In this document: one piece after another, positions 1-12,881 of the stretch
How positions within the stretch are numbered: the stretch's first letter is position 1
Layout of the letters: each line of letters opens with the position of its first letter
Notes under the pieces: generated by a model
Database searches by the model: none
What the model was told of the DNA's origin: nothing
The model's input: only the letters and a program-made list of their open reading frames with translations
NCBI GenBank assembly: GCA_003258405.1
Contig: QKPN01000010.1
Span: 1 to 64,000, forward strand
From: Rhodobacteraceae bacterium DSL-40
GTDB lineage: Bacteria > Pseudomonadota > Alphaproteobacteria > Rhodobacterales > Rhodobacteraceae
Direction of reading: 5' to 3'
DNA: 64,000 nucleotides
Made by a program: the position numbers and the translations under genes

Positions 1-18
1 TCAAGAATTCGAATGTGA

Positions 19-993
19 CTATTCGACAGGCCGGGGGACCTCGATCTGGCCGCTCCGGCCCTCGGTGGGCGGTGCGCCTCTGCCGCGCCGCGCGGCCGCG
101 ACGGCCGCTCCGAGCATGACGAGGGCGGCGGCGGCGACGATTTCCCAGCTCATGGGCGCGAGGCCCGCCGCGATCAGCAGGATGGTGGAGACCAGCGGCG
201 TGAGGTAGGAGAGCGCCCCGAGCAGGGGCATGTGGCCATGCTTGGTCGCGTGATCCCAGGCGAGGAAGGCCACACCCACCGGGCCGATGCCGAGCAGCAC
301 GATCGCCGCCCATTGGCCGGCGGTCGGCACCACGGTGGGCTCGAGCGCGAGGTGAAGCCCGCCCCCCGCCAGGGCGACGAGGCCGCAGACCCCGCCGATC
401 ATGCCGCTGGGGCTGGCGCGGAACCGCGCGTTCGCGACCGAGTAGACCGACCAGACCAGCGCGCAGGCCGCGGCGGCGGCATATCCGAGCCATGCGTGGG
501 GGTATTCCCCCGCCGTGACGCCGCCCGCCCCGGCGGGGGCCCGGATCACGACCACCATGCCGAGAAAGCCCAGGCCGGCCCCGACCAGATGCCGCAGCCG
601 GAAGGCGCCGCGCGCCGTCAGCGTCGAGAGGAGCACGATCAGCAGCGGCCAGAGATAGGCGATCAGGCTGGCCTGCGCCGCGGGCGCGAGGCTGAGCGCC
701 GTGAAGTAGAAGGCGTGGTAGGCGAAGATGCCGGCGAAGGCGAAGGCCCAGGCGGCGGGCGGCTGGCGCCAGCTTGCGAGCCCGCGGCGGCCGCGGCGCA
801 GCGTCAGCGCGCTGTTGGAGAGGAAGGCGACGGCAAAGCTGAGCGAGAGAAGTTCGAAGGGCGGAAGCGGCTCCGCGAAGCGGGTCAGCAGGGCGAGCGC
901 CGACCAGCAGGCGATGGCGACGATCCCGATGGCGGTGGCGCGGCCGGCGCCGGAGAGGGGCTCGGGGGCGGAGGGGGTCGGAGGGGTGCGCAT
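19..993 (-). CDS. EamA/DMT-family transporter (metabolite exporter)
   Basis: The 324-residue protein is almost entirely hydrophobic and shows the two-fold EamA architecture: roughly ten membrane segments in two halves, about residues 20-150 and 170-305. The first half opens with IGIVAIACWSALALL, and a helix with LAPAAQASLIAYLWPLL follows, both typical of the drug/metabolite transporter superfamily. The family usually exports amino acids or other small metabolites through the inner membrane; the substrate here cannot be read from sequence. The tail is short and charged. It lies on the same strand as the AraC-type regulator upstream with a gap of about 77 bases, so that regulator may control it, but this is inference. 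Confidence 0.85.
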   Translation of the reverse strand: MRTPPTPSAPEPLSGAGRATAIGIVAIACWSALALLTRFAEPLPPFELLSLSFAVAFLSNSALTLRRGRRGLASWRQPPAAWAFAFAGIFAYHAFYFTALSLAPAAQASLIAYLWPLLIVLLSTLTARGAFRLRHLVGAGLGFLGMVVVIRAPAGAGGVTAGEYPHAWLGYAAAAACALVWSVYSVANARFRASPSGMIGGVCGLVALAGGGLHLALEPTVVPTAGQWAAIVLLGIGPVGVAFLAWDHATKHGHMPLLGALSYLTPLVSTILLIAAGLAPMSWEIVAAAALVMLGAAVAAARRGRGAPPTEGRSGQIEVPRPVE

Positions 994-1070
994 GGAGGGG
1001 CCGGGAGGTTTCGAGTGTCCCTCCGGGCATAGGCCGGCCCGCGCGCCGGGTCTTGGGCCGGGCCTGCCGG

Positions 1071-1853
1071 TTACTGGTCCGATCCTGCCGTTTCCGCATC
1101 GCCCCGGCCGCCGTGGCGCCGGCGATAGGCCGCCGGGGTGACGCCGTGCGACCGCTTGAGCGCGCGGGTGAGCGCGCTCTGATCGGCATGGCCGGTCAGG
1201 TGGGCGATCTCGGCGATCGGGAGCGATGTCCGGGCGAGGAGGTCGAGGACGCGCTCGCCCCTGCGCCGGGCGAGATAGGCGTGCGGCGTGGTGCCGAGCT
1301 CCTCGCGGAACAGCCGGTGGAGCCGCCGCGGGCTGGCGCCCGCCGCCCGCGCGATCACCGCGATGCTGGGCGGGCTGTCGAGATTGGCCTCGATATGCGC
1401 CTGCGCCCGGGAGACCGGCCCCGAGGCGCTGCGCTCGGCGGCAGGGGCCGCGGTGGCCAGCAGGAGATCGACCCAGGCGGAGGGGTCGGGAAGCCGCTGG
1501 CCGGCAAATCCGGCGGCATAGGCGACGAGATGATCGAGCGCGGGGCTCATCGGGAAGAAGATCCTGTCGGCCAGCTGGTCGATGGCGGCGCTGGCCCCCC
1601 TCCCCCCGGCCAGCCCGTCCCGCGCGAGATCGACCACGAGGAAGCCGTGATCGCCCCGCACCTCGAAGGCGTGCGCGTGCCCGGAGGGAATGAAGGCCGC
1701 GCCCTGCCGGCTGACGGTGCCCGCGCGGCCGGCGATCTCGATCTGCATCAGCCCCGCGCGCGGCAGCACGAGCTGGTGGAAATCGTGGCGGTGACGCGCG
1801 GCTCCGGCGGCGTAGGAGCGCTGTTCGAGGCGCGGCAGGGGCATCGGGTTCAT
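1071..1853 (-). CDS. AraC-family transcriptional regulator with N-terminal cupin
   Basis: This 260-residue protein has an N-terminal cupin-like ligand domain (His21, His23 and His26 in ARHRHDFH; the later FIPSGHAHAFEV is a typical arabinose-binding fold strand). Its C-terminal AraC double helix-turn-helix spans about residues 148-248 and includes IAVIARAAGASPRRLHRLF and the conserved second-helix signature IAEIAHLTGHADQSALTRALK. Such proteins bind DNA as ligand-responsive activators in the cytoplasm. The neighbouring DMT exporter on the same strand downstream is the most natural target, a common arrangement for AraC/exporter pairs. The effector is unknown. Confidence 0.85.
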   Translation of the reverse strand: MNPMPLPRLEQRSYAAGAARHRHDFHQLVLPRAGLMQIEIAGRAGTVSRQGAAFIPSGHAHAFEVRGDHGFLVVDLARDGLAGGRGASAAIDQLADRIFFPMSPALDHLVAYAAGFAGQRLPDPSAWVDLLLATAAPAAERSASGPVSRAQAHIEANLDSPPSIAVIARAAGASPRRLHRLFREELGTTPHAYLARRRGERVLDLLARTSLPIAEIAHLTGHADQSALTRALKRSHGVTPAAYRRRHGGRGDAETAGSDQ

Positions 1854-1962
1854 GGCGCGACCTTGCTCGGTGCGGGACTTCCGGGGGGCGGGGCTTCGGG
1901 TGTGCGGGACTTCGGGGGCGGGATCGCCCGGCGCTCTGTGGCCGGGCGCCCGGGATGGCCGG

Positions 1963-3105
1963 TCAGCCGCGTGCGATCTTCTGGGCGATCGGGAACTGGG
2001 CCGAGAAGCGCGCGCGCAGGATCAGGGTGAAGACCACCACCGCGCCCACCTGATGGACGATCGCGATCTGCCACGGCGCGCCATGCATCACGGTGAAGAT
2101 GCCGAGCGCGAGCTGGGCAAGGAGGGCGAGCCCCATCGCATCGAAGGCCCTGCGGATGTGGAGCATCGAGGACTTGCGGCTGCGGACCCAGGCGACGGCG
2201 GCGAGCAGCACCAGCAGGTAGCCGACCACGCGGTGGTTGAACTGGACCAGCGCGGCGTTCTCGAGGAAATTCCGCCAGAGCGGCGTGATCTCGAAGGCTT
2301 CGGGCGGCAGGATGGCGCCGTTCATCAGCGGCCAGTCGGTATAGCCGCGGCCCGCGTCGATGCCCGCCACCAGCGCGCCGAGCAGGATCTGGACGAAGGC
2401 GACGCCCGTCAGCACCGCGCCCCAGCGCATCAGCGCCTCGTTGCGCTGGCGCCGGGCCTGCAGCAGCTCGGCGCTCTCGCGGCGGAGGCGGAGCACATAC
2501 CAGCTGATGAGGCCGAGAATGGTGAAGGCGAGCCCGAGATGGACCGCGAGCCGGTAGGAGGCGACAGCGACCATCTCGCCGCCGAGCCCGGAGGAGACCA
2601 TCCACCAGCCGATGGCGCCCTGGAGCCCGCCGAGCACGCCGAGGCCGAGGAGGCGCGGGGTCCAGCCGGGCGGGATCTGCCGCCGGAGGAGGAACCAGAA
2701 GAAGCCCAGCGCCCAGACGAGGCCGATGGCGCGGCCAAGCTGGCGGTGGCCCCATTCCCACCAGTAGATCGCCTTGAACTCGGCAAGTGTCATGCCGGGA
2801 TTGACCAGCTCGAACTGCGGGATCTCGCGGTAGCGGGCGAATTCGGTTTCCCAGGCGGCCGCGCCCGAGGGCGGCAGCGCGCCGAGGACGGGCTTCCATT
2901 CGGTGATGGAGAGCCCCGCGTCGCGCAGCCGGGTCATGCCGCCGATGACGATCATCGCGGCCACCAGCAGGAAGAGGAGGGTGAGCCAGAGCGCGATGGC
3001 GCGGCGCGCGGGCGACGGGCGGCGCGGCTTTGCCGGCACGGCGGCGGCGGCGGGGGCCGGTTTCTCCCCCACTTCCTCGAAAATGCTGCGTGTCTTGCGG
3101 TTCAT
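1963..3105 (-). CDS. ctaA: Heme A synthase (COX15/CtaA)
   Basis: A 380-residue inner-membrane protein of the CtaA/COX15 family, which oxidises the C8 methyl of heme O to the formyl group of heme A for aa3-type cytochrome oxidases. Visible family marks are GGMTRLRDAGLSITEW after the first membrane segment (residues 55-70), and membrane histidines in EWGHRQLGRAIG, RLAVHLGLAF, FNHRVVGYLL and HQVGAV that serve as heme ligands in the family. About eight membrane segments are visible, after a cytoplasmic N-terminus rich in Ala and Pro. The ATG at 3105 is preceded by GGAGG at five bases spacing; a TTG 15 bases upstream is in frame but has no such site. Confidence 0.95.
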   Translation of the reverse strand: MNRKTRSIFEEVGEKPAPAAAAVPAKPRRPSPARRAIALWLTLLFLLVAAMIVIGGMTRLRDAGLSITEWKPVLGALPPSGAAAWETEFARYREIPQFELVNPGMTLAEFKAIYWWEWGHRQLGRAIGLVWALGFFWFLLRRQIPPGWTPRLLGLGVLGGLQGAIGWWMVSSGLGGEMVAVASYRLAVHLGLAFTILGLISWYVLRLRRESAELLQARRQRNEALMRWGAVLTGVAFVQILLGALVAGIDAGRGYTDWPLMNGAILPPEAFEITPLWRNFLENAALVQFNHRVVGYLLVLLAAVAWVRSRKSSMLHIRRAFDAMGLALLAQLALGIFTVMHGAPWQIAIVHQVGAVVVFTLILRARFSAQFPIAQKIARG

Positions 3106-3222
3106 GCCCACCTCCGGCAAGGATCTCAGGCACCGTGCTAGACCAAAACCGCCCCGGATTGAAACGCAATCTGAGGCGGGATTCCGGCCAGTTCAGGGCG
3201 TTGGAGCGCGGCGCGGGGGGCC

Positions 3223-4005
3223 TCAGCCCTGCTCGGTGCCGCGCGCCCGCGGCGGTTCGGACAGCGCGCGGATGACGCCGTGGAGCGTGCGCACATCGGC
3301 ATCCGTGAGCGGCGCGCGGCGGAAGAGGTTGTCGAGATTGGCGACCATGCTCGGCCGCTTCTCGTCGGGCCAGAAGAAACCGGCGCCATCGAGCCGGGCG
3401 ACGAGGCGCTCGACGAAGCGGTCGATCTCGCGGGTCTCGGCGAGGCGGGTGCCCGCGAGGCGGTATTCCTCGGCCTCGGCCGGCACTTCGCCCCGGCCCC
3501 ATTCATAGGCCATGAGCAGCACGCATTGCGCGAGGTTGAGCGAGGAGAACGCCGGGTTGACCGGCACGGTGATGACGGCATTGGAGCGGATCACGTCGGC
3601 GCTCTCGAGCCCCGAGCGCTCCGGGCCGAAGAGGATGCCGACGCGCTCGCCCGCCGAGATCATCGCGCGGGCCTCCTCCATGGCGCGCTCGGGCGTGAGC
3701 ACGCGCTTGGTCATCGCCCGGTCGCGCGCGGTGGTGGCGAAGATCTGGGTGAGATCGGCGCAGGCCTCGGCGGTGGTGGGCGCGATCATCGCCTCGTCGA
3801 GCAGCCGCCCCGCCCCGCTCGCCATCGCCACGGCCTTCGGGTTGGGCCAGCCGTCGCGCGGGTTGACGATGCGCATCCGGTCGAGGCCGAAGTTCCACAT
3901 CGCGCGCGCCGCCGCGCCGATGTTCTCCCCCATCTGGGGGCCGACGAGGATGAAGGCCGGTCCCGGCCGCGGGCCCTCGCCCGTATCCTGATTCGCGTCT
4001 GTCAC
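3223..4005 (-). CDS. trmJ: tRNA (cytidine/uridine-32 2'-O)-methyltransferase TrmJ, SpoU family
   Basis: A 260-residue SPOUT-class RNA methyltransferase. SpoU motif 1 is FILVGPQMGENIGAAARAM (about residues 18-36); the knot motifs ILFGPERSGLES and VPVNPAFSSLNLAQCVLLMAYE occur at about 125-170. TrmJ enzymes use S-adenosylmethionine to methylate the ribose of residue 32 in several tRNAs. The domain order (knot domain followed by a helical C-terminal extension of about 80 residues with LFRRAPLTDADVRTLHGVIRAL) fits TrmJ rather than TrmH or TrmL. The start is a GTG preceded by AGGAG at about six bases. It is 117 bases from ctaA, on the same strand. Confidence 0.9.
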   Translation of the reverse strand: MTDANQDTGEGPRPGPAFILVGPQMGENIGAAARAMWNFGLDRMRIVNPRDGWPNPKAVAMASGAGRLLDEAMIAPTTAEACADLTQIFATTARDRAMTKRVLTPERAMEEARAMISAGERVGILFGPERSGLESADVIRSNAVITVPVNPAFSSLNLAQCVLLMAYEWGRGEVPAEAEEYRLAGTRLAETREIDRFVERLVARLDGAGFFWPDEKRPSMVANLDNLFRRAPLTDADVRTLHGVIRALSEPPRARGTEQG

Positions 4006-4098
4006 CTTGGCTCCTGCCTCCCGCTGTCGCGGGAGGGGTGATAGTCGGAAAGGGCGCGGGATGCAAAGCGGCGCCCGACGGGGGGCGCCGCCGGGGCG

Positions 4099-6333
4099 TC
4101 AGAAACTGGCGCGGAGCGTGATCTCGGCGCGGCGCCCCTGGCCATAGATCACGCTGTCGTAGAAGCCGGTCGTCTGGTAGTACTTCTCGTCGAGGAGGTT
4201 GGTGACGTTGAGCTGCAGCGTCGCCGCCTCGGTCATCCGCCAGGCGGCCATCGCGTCCACGAGCGTGTAGGGGTCCTGCACGATGTCGGTGTCGAAGGCG
4301 CTTTCGCCCGGCACGGTGGTGAGGCTTCGGGTCTTGCTCTGCCAGCGCAGGCCGCCGCCGATGGTGAAATCGGAGAACCGGCCGGGCAGGTCGTAGCTCG
4401 TGTTGAGCTTGAGGCTGCTGCGCGGCTGGTTGGTGTTGACCTCGGCGCCGTCGTCGTCGCGCGAATAGCGGTAGGTGTAGCCCCCGAAGACATTCCAGCC
4501 GGGCAGGATCTCGCCCGCGAGCTCGATCTCGAAGCCCTGGGTCCGGATGCCGTCGATCGCCTCGTAGACGCCGCGGTTGGTGTCGGCATCCCAGTAGAGG
4601 TAGTTGGCGTAATCCGACTGATCGGTCTGGAAGAGCGCGGCCGAGGCGTTCAGCGCGCCGCCGAACCAGCCGGCCTTGGCGCCGATCTCGTAGTTGTTGC
4701 CCTGGGTCGGGTCGAGATAGTCGCCCGCGGCATCCTGCACGACCTGCGGATAGTAGATGTTGGTGTAGCTCGCATAGAGCGTGTAGGTGTCGCCGAGATC
4801 GTAGGTGACGCCGAGATAGGGCGTCACCTCGCCGGAATAATCGTATTCGAAGGCGTTCTGCCGCCCCTCCCAGTAATTGAGGCGGGCGCCGGCGATCAGG
4901 TGGAGCGCCTCGGTGACGGCGAAATCGCCGGTGGCGTAGACGGCATACTGGGTGGTCTCGCTCTCGTCGGTGGATCCGGGCTCCGACGGCCAGTCGGGTT
5001 CGGGATAGGACCCGTCCCAGCCCCAGAGGCTCGGAAGCGGCGCGGTTTCGGTGGGGCTGTAGGCGTCCTGCTCGGTCTCGGCGTGGCTCGCGAAGGCGCC
5101 GAGGACGAACTGGTGGTTGCGGCCGAGGGCGGTGAAATCGCCGTTGAGCGTCGCGTTCGCGGTATTCTGGGTGCGCTCGCCGATATAGCGGGTGGTGGAG
5201 GTGCCGTAGCCGAGGCCGGTCTCCGGATCGGGATTGCCGTAGAAATACATCAGCTTGGCGTCGCTGTCGTTGTGGAGGTGGTTGAGCCCGATCCGGCCGG
5301 CCCAGCCGTTGTCGAAGACATGCTCGAGCGCGCCGAAGACCTCGGTCGTGCGCGTGGCCCACTGCGTCCAGTCGGAGCCGGTGGTGGCGCCATCGGGCCA
5401 GTCGATGAGCGCGCCGGTGCTGTCGACGGCGGGCAGGCCGGCCCAGGTCGTGCCCGAGGGGTCGGTGTCCTGGTGGCTCGCACCGACGCTCAGGGTGGTG
5501 TCGGGCCCGAGATCGGCCTCCACGATGCCGTAGAAGATCGAGCGCTGTTCCTCCCACACATCCTGGGTGCTGCCGGTCGTCTGCCCCGCCGTGACGAAGC
5601 GGCCCCGGAGCCGGCCGTCGAAGGCGAGCGGGCCGGAGATGTCGATCTCGCCGCGCACATAGTCCTCGGTGCCGGCGGTGGCGGCGGCGCTGGCCTGGAA
5701 GTCGCGGGTCGGGCGCTTGCGGATGAAGTTGACCGAGGCGCCCGGCTCGCCCGCGCCGACCATGAGGCCGGTGGCGCCGCGCACGAGCTCCACATGGTCG
5801 TACATCGCCATGTCCACCACGGCATCGCCATACTGATAGGCGGAATCGACCGATGTGGGGACGCCGTCGAACATGTAGTTGGTGATCTGGAAGCCGCGCG
5901 AGAAGAACAGGGTCCGCTCGCTGTCGTATTTCTGCACCGTGATGCCGGTGGCGTTTTCCATCACGTCGGTCACGTCGGTCAGGTTCTTGTCCTGCATGAG
6001 CCCGAAGGTGACCGCGGAGGTCGATTGCGGCGTATCCTTCTGCGGCAGCATCAGCCCGGTGGCCGACCGCATCCAGTCGGTGGTCCAGGAGCCGGTGCCC
6101 TCGGTGGTGGTGCCCGCCGCGGCCGTCACGTCGATCGTGTCGAGCACGAGCATCGCGCCGCCGGGCGCCTCTTGCGTCGGCGCAGGCACGGAGGGCGCCG
6201 CCGCGCCGGGCGCGTCGTCCTCCACCATGTCCTGAGCCTGGAGCGGGGCCGCGAGCCCCATCGCCGTTCCCACCATCAGTGCGGCGCGTACACGCCGCCT
6301 GCGGCGCACATCCCGTGCGTCCCCTGTCGTCAT
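4099..6333 (-). CDS. TonB-dependent siderophore receptor
   Basis: A 744-residue outer-membrane receptor. A twin-arginine-like basic start ([26 protein letters not shown]) acts as signal peptide with cleavage after about residue 34. The plug domain, about residues 85-215, contains [27 protein letters not shown] and the typical [29 protein letters not shown]. The rest is beta-barrel with aromatic-rich strands, ending in AEITLRASF with the terminal Phe needed for outer-membrane assembly. The pattern matches the FhuE/FpvA/FecA-type siderophore receptor family, which imports ferric chelates with TonB energy. No siderophore-specific ABC transporter or biosynthesis gene lies beside it, and I see no convincing Fur or Irr box. 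The ligand is unknown. Confidence 0.93.
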   Translation of the reverse strand: MTTGDARDVRRRRRVRAALMVGTAMGLAAPLQAQDMVEDDAPGAAAPSVPAPTQEAPGGAMLVLDTIDVTAAAGTTTEGTGSWTTDWMRSATGLMLPQKDTPQSTSAVTFGLMQDKNLTDVTDVMENATGITVQKYDSERTLFFSRGFQITNYMFDGVPTSVDSAYQYGDAVVDMAMYDHVELVRGATGLMVGAGEPGASVNFIRKRPTRDFQASAAATAGTEDYVRGEIDISGPLAFDGRLRGRFVTAGQTTGSTQDVWEEQRSIFYGIVEADLGPDTTLSVGASHQDTDPSGTTWAGLPAVDSTGALIDWPDGATTGSDWTQWATRTTEVFGALEHVFDNGWAGRIGLNHLHNDSDAKLMYFYGNPDPETGLGYGTSTTRYIGERTQNTANATLNGDFTALGRNHQFVLGAFASHAETEQDAYSPTETAPLPSLWGWDGSYPEPDWPSEPGSTDESETTQYAVYATGDFAVTEALHLIAGARLNYWEGRQNAFEYDYSGEVTPYLGVTYDLGDTYTLYASYTNIYYPQVVQDAAGDYLDPTQGNNYEIGAKAGWFGGALNASAALFQTDQSDYANYLYWDADTNRGVYEAIDGIRTQGFEIELAGEILPGWNVFGGYTYRYSRDDDGAEVNTNQPRSSLKLNTSYDLPGRFSDFTIGGGLRWQSKTRSLTTVPGESAFDTDIVQDPYTLVDAMAAWRMTEAATLQLNVTNLLDEKYYQTTGFYDSVIYGQGRRAEITLRASF

Positions 6334-6645
6334 TCCAACCCTCGCTTCTCTTCAGAGACATCTCGATGGCTGGCGAAAGGCTGGCGCGGGCCGGAAACTA
6401 TCAGCGGCGGCCGGGGGCGTCCAGTGTCGGCGCGGACCCGCAGCGAAGCCTACCCCTCCGCCACGGGAGCGTGCTACGGTGCCGGCCGGAGCGAGGCACG
6501 AAGCCGCCCGTCGGAACCTGCCGGCGGGACGGGGCGATTGAGGCATTTTTTTACGTATACCCTTGTATACCGGACTTCCATTTGCTGCCGCAATCGTCTA
6601 GAGAAGCCTCGCCAACCCACCATTCAGGATGCGAAGGGGCTGCCC
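6334..6645. other. Divergent intergenic region between TonB receptor and icd
   Basis: The 312 bases separate the minus-strand receptor gene from plus-strand icd, so both promoters must lie here. No conserved coding is visible. The icd-proximal half is more AT-rich around 6541-6600 and holds the GTATAC repeat listed separately. The icd ribosome-binding site is AAGGGG at 6634-6639. Confidence 0.5.
6555..6570. promoter_or_regulatory. Tandem GTATAC-N4-GTATAC element, candidate operator
   Basis: Two copies of the self-complementary hexamer GTATAC, separated by four bases, lie 76-91 bases upstream of the icd start, immediately after a T-run. Because each hexamer is its own reverse complement, the element can be read as both a direct and an inverted repeat. 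GntR- and LacI-type repressors often use GTATAC cores, but no cognate regulator is nearby. The element may instead overlap the icd promoter. Confidence 0.35.
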
Positions 6646-7860
6646 ATGACCAAGATCAAAGTCGATAATCCGGTCGTCGAGCTCGACGGCGACGAGATGA
6701 CCCGGATCATCTGGGATTTCATCAAGCAGAAACTGATCCTGCCGTATCTCGATATCGACCTGAAGTATTACGATCTTGGCATCGAAGAGCGTGACCGGAC
6801 GGACGACCAGATCACCATCGACGCCGCCAACGCGATCAAGGAATACGGCGTCGGCGTGAAATGCGCCACGATCACCCCCGACGAGGCCCGCGTCGAGGAA
6901 TTCGGCCTCAAGAAGATGTGGCGCTCGCCGAACGGCACGATCCGCAACATCCTCGGCGGCGTGATCTTCCGCCAGCCGATCATCTGCCAGAACGTGCCGC
7001 GGCTCGTGCCGGGCTGGACCCAGCCGATCGTCGTCGGCCGTCATGCCTTCGGCGACCAGTATCGCGCCACCGACTTCCGCTTCCCCGGCAAGGGCAAGCT
7101 CACCATCAAGTTCGTGGGCGAGGATGGCGAGACGATCGAGCGCGAGGTGTTCGATGCGCCTTCGGCCGGCGTCACCATGGCGATGTACAACCTCGACGAT
7201 TCGATCCGCGATTTCGCGCGCGCCTCGATGAACTACGGCCTCTCGCTCGGCTGGCCGGTCTATCTCTCCACCAAGAACACCATCCTCAAGGCCTATGACG
7301 GCCGCTTCAAGGATCTGTTCCAGGAGGTCTACGACGCCGAATTCGCCGACAAGTTCAAGAAGGCCGGGATCACCTACGAGCACCGCCTGATCGACGACAT
7401 GGTCGCCTGCGCCATGAAGTGGAACGGCGGCTATGTCTGGGCGTGCAAGAACTACGACGGCGACGTGCAGTCCGACACCGTGGCCCAGGGCTTCGGCTCG
7501 CTCGGCCTGATGACCTCGGTGCTGATGACGCCGGACGGGAAGACGGTGGAAGCGGAAGCCGCGCACGGCACGGTGACGCGCCACTACCGCCAGCATCAGG
7601 CGGGCAAGGAGACCTCGACCAACTCCATCGCCTCGATCTACGCCTGGACCGGCGGCCTCAAGCATCGCGCCAAGCTCGACGACAACTCGGCCCTGCTGAA
7701 CTTCGCCGAGACGCTCGAGAAGGTCGTGGTGAGCACCGTCGAATCGGGCTCGATGACCAAGGACCTCGCGCTCCTCGTCGGGCCGGACCAGAAGTGGCTC
7801 ACCACCATGGGCTTCCTCGAGAAGGTCGACGAGAACCTCAACAAGGCCCTGGCGGGCTGA
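6646..7860 (+). CDS. icd: NADP-dependent isocitrate dehydrogenase
   Basis: A 404-residue TCA-cycle enzyme converting isocitrate and NADP to 2-oxoglutarate, CO2 and NADPH. It belongs to the subfamily shared with eukaryotes: the start [20 protein letters not shown], the substrate-loop [14 protein letters not shown], and the NADP-binding [20 protein letters not shown] followed by [14 protein letters not shown] are nearly identical to mitochondrial enzymes. The open frame extends far upstream, but conservation begins at this ATG, which has AAGGGG seven bases upstream. The downstream membrane protein starts five bases after the stop, suggesting cotranscription. Confidence 0.97.
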   Translation: MTKIKVDNPVVELDGDEMTRIIWDFIKQKLILPYLDIDLKYYDLGIEERDRTDDQITIDAANAIKEYGVGVKCATITPDEARVEEFGLKKMWRSPNGTIRNILGGVIFRQPIICQNVPRLVPGWTQPIVVGRHAFGDQYRATDFRFPGKGKLTIKFVGEDGETIEREVFDAPSAGVTMAMYNLDDSIRDFARASMNYGLSLGWPVYLSTKNTILKAYDGRFKDLFQEVYDAEFADKFKKAGITYEHRLIDDMVACAMKWNGGYVWACKNYDGDVQSDTVAQGFGSLGLMTSVLMTPDGKTVEAEAAHGTVTRHYRQHQAGKETSTNSIASIYAWTGGLKHRAKLDDNSALLNFAETLEKVVVSTVESGSMTKDLALLVGPDQKWLTTMGFLEKVDENLNKALAG

Positions 7861-7865
7861 CCGGC

Positions 7866-8504
7866 ATGGCGGCGGGCCCTTCCCCGGAGAACCGGCCGGA
7901 GGGGCCCGCCGCCCCGCGCCACAGCGCGCTCGAGGATGCCCAGGGCCTCTTTGCCGGGACCGTGATGGTCTCGCTCGGCCTTGCGCTTCTTCAGCATCTG
8001 GGGCTGGCGACGGGGCAGATCGCGGGGCTCGCGCTGCTCGTCGCAACCTGGACCGGGCTCGGTTTCGGCCCGGTCTTCTTCTGTCTGAACCTGCCCTTCT
8101 ACTGGCTCGCGATCCGGCGGATGGGCTGGGCCTTCACCCTCAAGACCTTTGCCGCCGTGCTGCTCATCACCGTCTTCTCGATGGTGCAGCCGAAGCTCCT
8201 GACCTTCGGGACGGTGTCGCCGCCGGTGGGGGCGCTTGTGGCGGGCATCGTCTCGGGCGCCGGGCTGCTCGCGATCTTCCGCCACCGCGCGAGCCTCGGC
8301 GGCGTCGGCGTGCTCGCGCTCTATCTCCAGGACCGCTACGGCTTCCGGGCGGGCTGGACGCAGATGATCGTGGATGCCGGCGTCTTCGCGCTGGCCGTCT
8401 TCACCCTGCCCCCGGGGGCCGTGTTCTATTCGGTGCTCGGCGCGGTCGCGCTCAATCTCGTCATCGCCATCAACCACCGCCGCGACCGCTACATCGCGAT
8501 GTAG
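7866..8504 (+). CDS. YitT-family membrane protein
   Basis: A 212-residue integral membrane protein with about five to six hydrophobic segments. The segment FCLNLPFYWLAIRRMGWAF and the following LKTFAAVLLITVFSM, PPVGALVAGIVSGAGLL and SLGGVGVLALYLQDRYGFRAGWTQMIVDAG match the YitT/DUF161 family, whose biochemical role is not established. It starts five bases after icd and is probably translated from the same transcript. It converges with the minus-strand DUF1330 gene, with 33 bases between stops and no clear intrinsic terminator. Confidence 0.75.
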   Translation: MAAGPSPENRPEGPAAPRHSALEDAQGLFAGTVMVSLGLALLQHLGLATGQIAGLALLVATWTGLGFGPVFFCLNLPFYWLAIRRMGWAFTLKTFAAVLLITVFSMVQPKLLTFGTVSPPVGALVAGIVSGAGLLAIFRHRASLGGVGVLALYLQDRYGFRAGWTQMIVDAGVFALAVFTLPPGAVFYSVLGAVALNLVIAINHRRDRYIAM

Positions 8505-8537
8505 GCGGCGGCGGGCGGTGGCCCCGCCCCCCGTGGC

Positions 8538-8822
8538 TCAGACGCCCTCGACCACCACGAGATCGCGCACGGAGACGCCATGGGCGAAGCCGAGCGCCAC
8601 CTGATAGGCATCGGAGTGGTAGCAGGCTTCCGCGGCCTCGAGGCTCGGGAATTCGATCACCACGTTGCGGGCGCGCCCCTTGCCCTCGAGCGTCACGCTG
8701 CGCCCGCCGCGGGCGAGGAAGCGGCCGCCATGCGCGGCGATCGCGCTGGTCGCCGCCTTGGCGTATTGCGCGTAGGTTGCTGCGTCGCTCACATCGACGT
8801 GCGCGATCCAGTAGGCAGGCAT
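8538..8822 (-). CDS. DUF1330 domain protein
   Basis: A 94-residue cytoplasmic protein of the DUF1330 dimeric alpha/beta-barrel type: it opens MPAYWIAHVDVSDAATYAQYA and carries GRFLARGG, VVIEFPSLEAAEACYHSDAYQ and a C-terminal strand VVVEGV. The fold resembles ferredoxin-like monooxygenase-type domains, but catalytic function is unknown. The frame can be extended upstream to 8948, but that sequence overlaps the 3' end of alaS and is low-complexity, so the ATG at 8822 is preferred. It lies 34 bases downstream of alaS on the same strand. Confidence 0.85.
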   Translation of the reverse strand: MPAYWIAHVDVSDAATYAQYAKAATSAIAAHGGRFLARGGRSVTLEGKGRARNVVIEFPSLEAAEACYHSDAYQVALGFAHGVSVRDLVVVEGV

Positions 8823-8856
8823 GTCAAGTCTCCCCTCATTGCCGCCGCGGCCCGCC

Positions 8857-11517
<2,661 letters not shown>

Positions 11518-11665
11518 GGCATCTCGTTCCGCAGGTCTGGCGGGCGGCGGGAATCCGCAGCCCCGATCATTCAGTCTGCGGTGTTAGCGCCAGAGACCGC
11601 CCCTGTCCACGGCTGGCGTGGCCGAGGGGCGGGCGAAGCGGGCGAAAGCGGCCCCGGAGGAGCCT

Positions 11666-12730
<1,065 letters not shown>

Positions 12731-12789
12731 TTCGGCCCCTTATTCCACGTTTGCCCGATGCCGGCAACGACGCTGGTGATGGCGGATAT

Positions 12790-12815
12790 GTTCGCTACTT
12801 GTTCCTGTCGGGAAC
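12790..12815. promoter_or_regulatory. SOS (LexA) box upstream of recA
   Basis: GTTC at 12790-12793, seven bases, GTTC at 12801-12804: an exact copy of the alphaproteobacterial LexA operator GTTC-N7-GTTC. A third half-site in inverted orientation, GAAC at 12812-12815, follows after another seven bases. The element is 60-85 bases upstream of the recA start. Reading toward recA, a TTGACC at 12826-12821 could serve as the -35 element, so LexA binding would block it. Confidence 0.8.
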
Positions 12816-12881
12816 ATGGGGTCAAAACAAGAACATTGCAATGCGAATTTTCGACGTATGCCGAGAATCCGCGTGCAACGG

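Noticed and set aside
3503-6361. Minus-strand open frame of about 950 codons overlapping the TonB receptor and trmJ
   Set aside because: Arg-rich translation of a second frame through two genes with clear functions.
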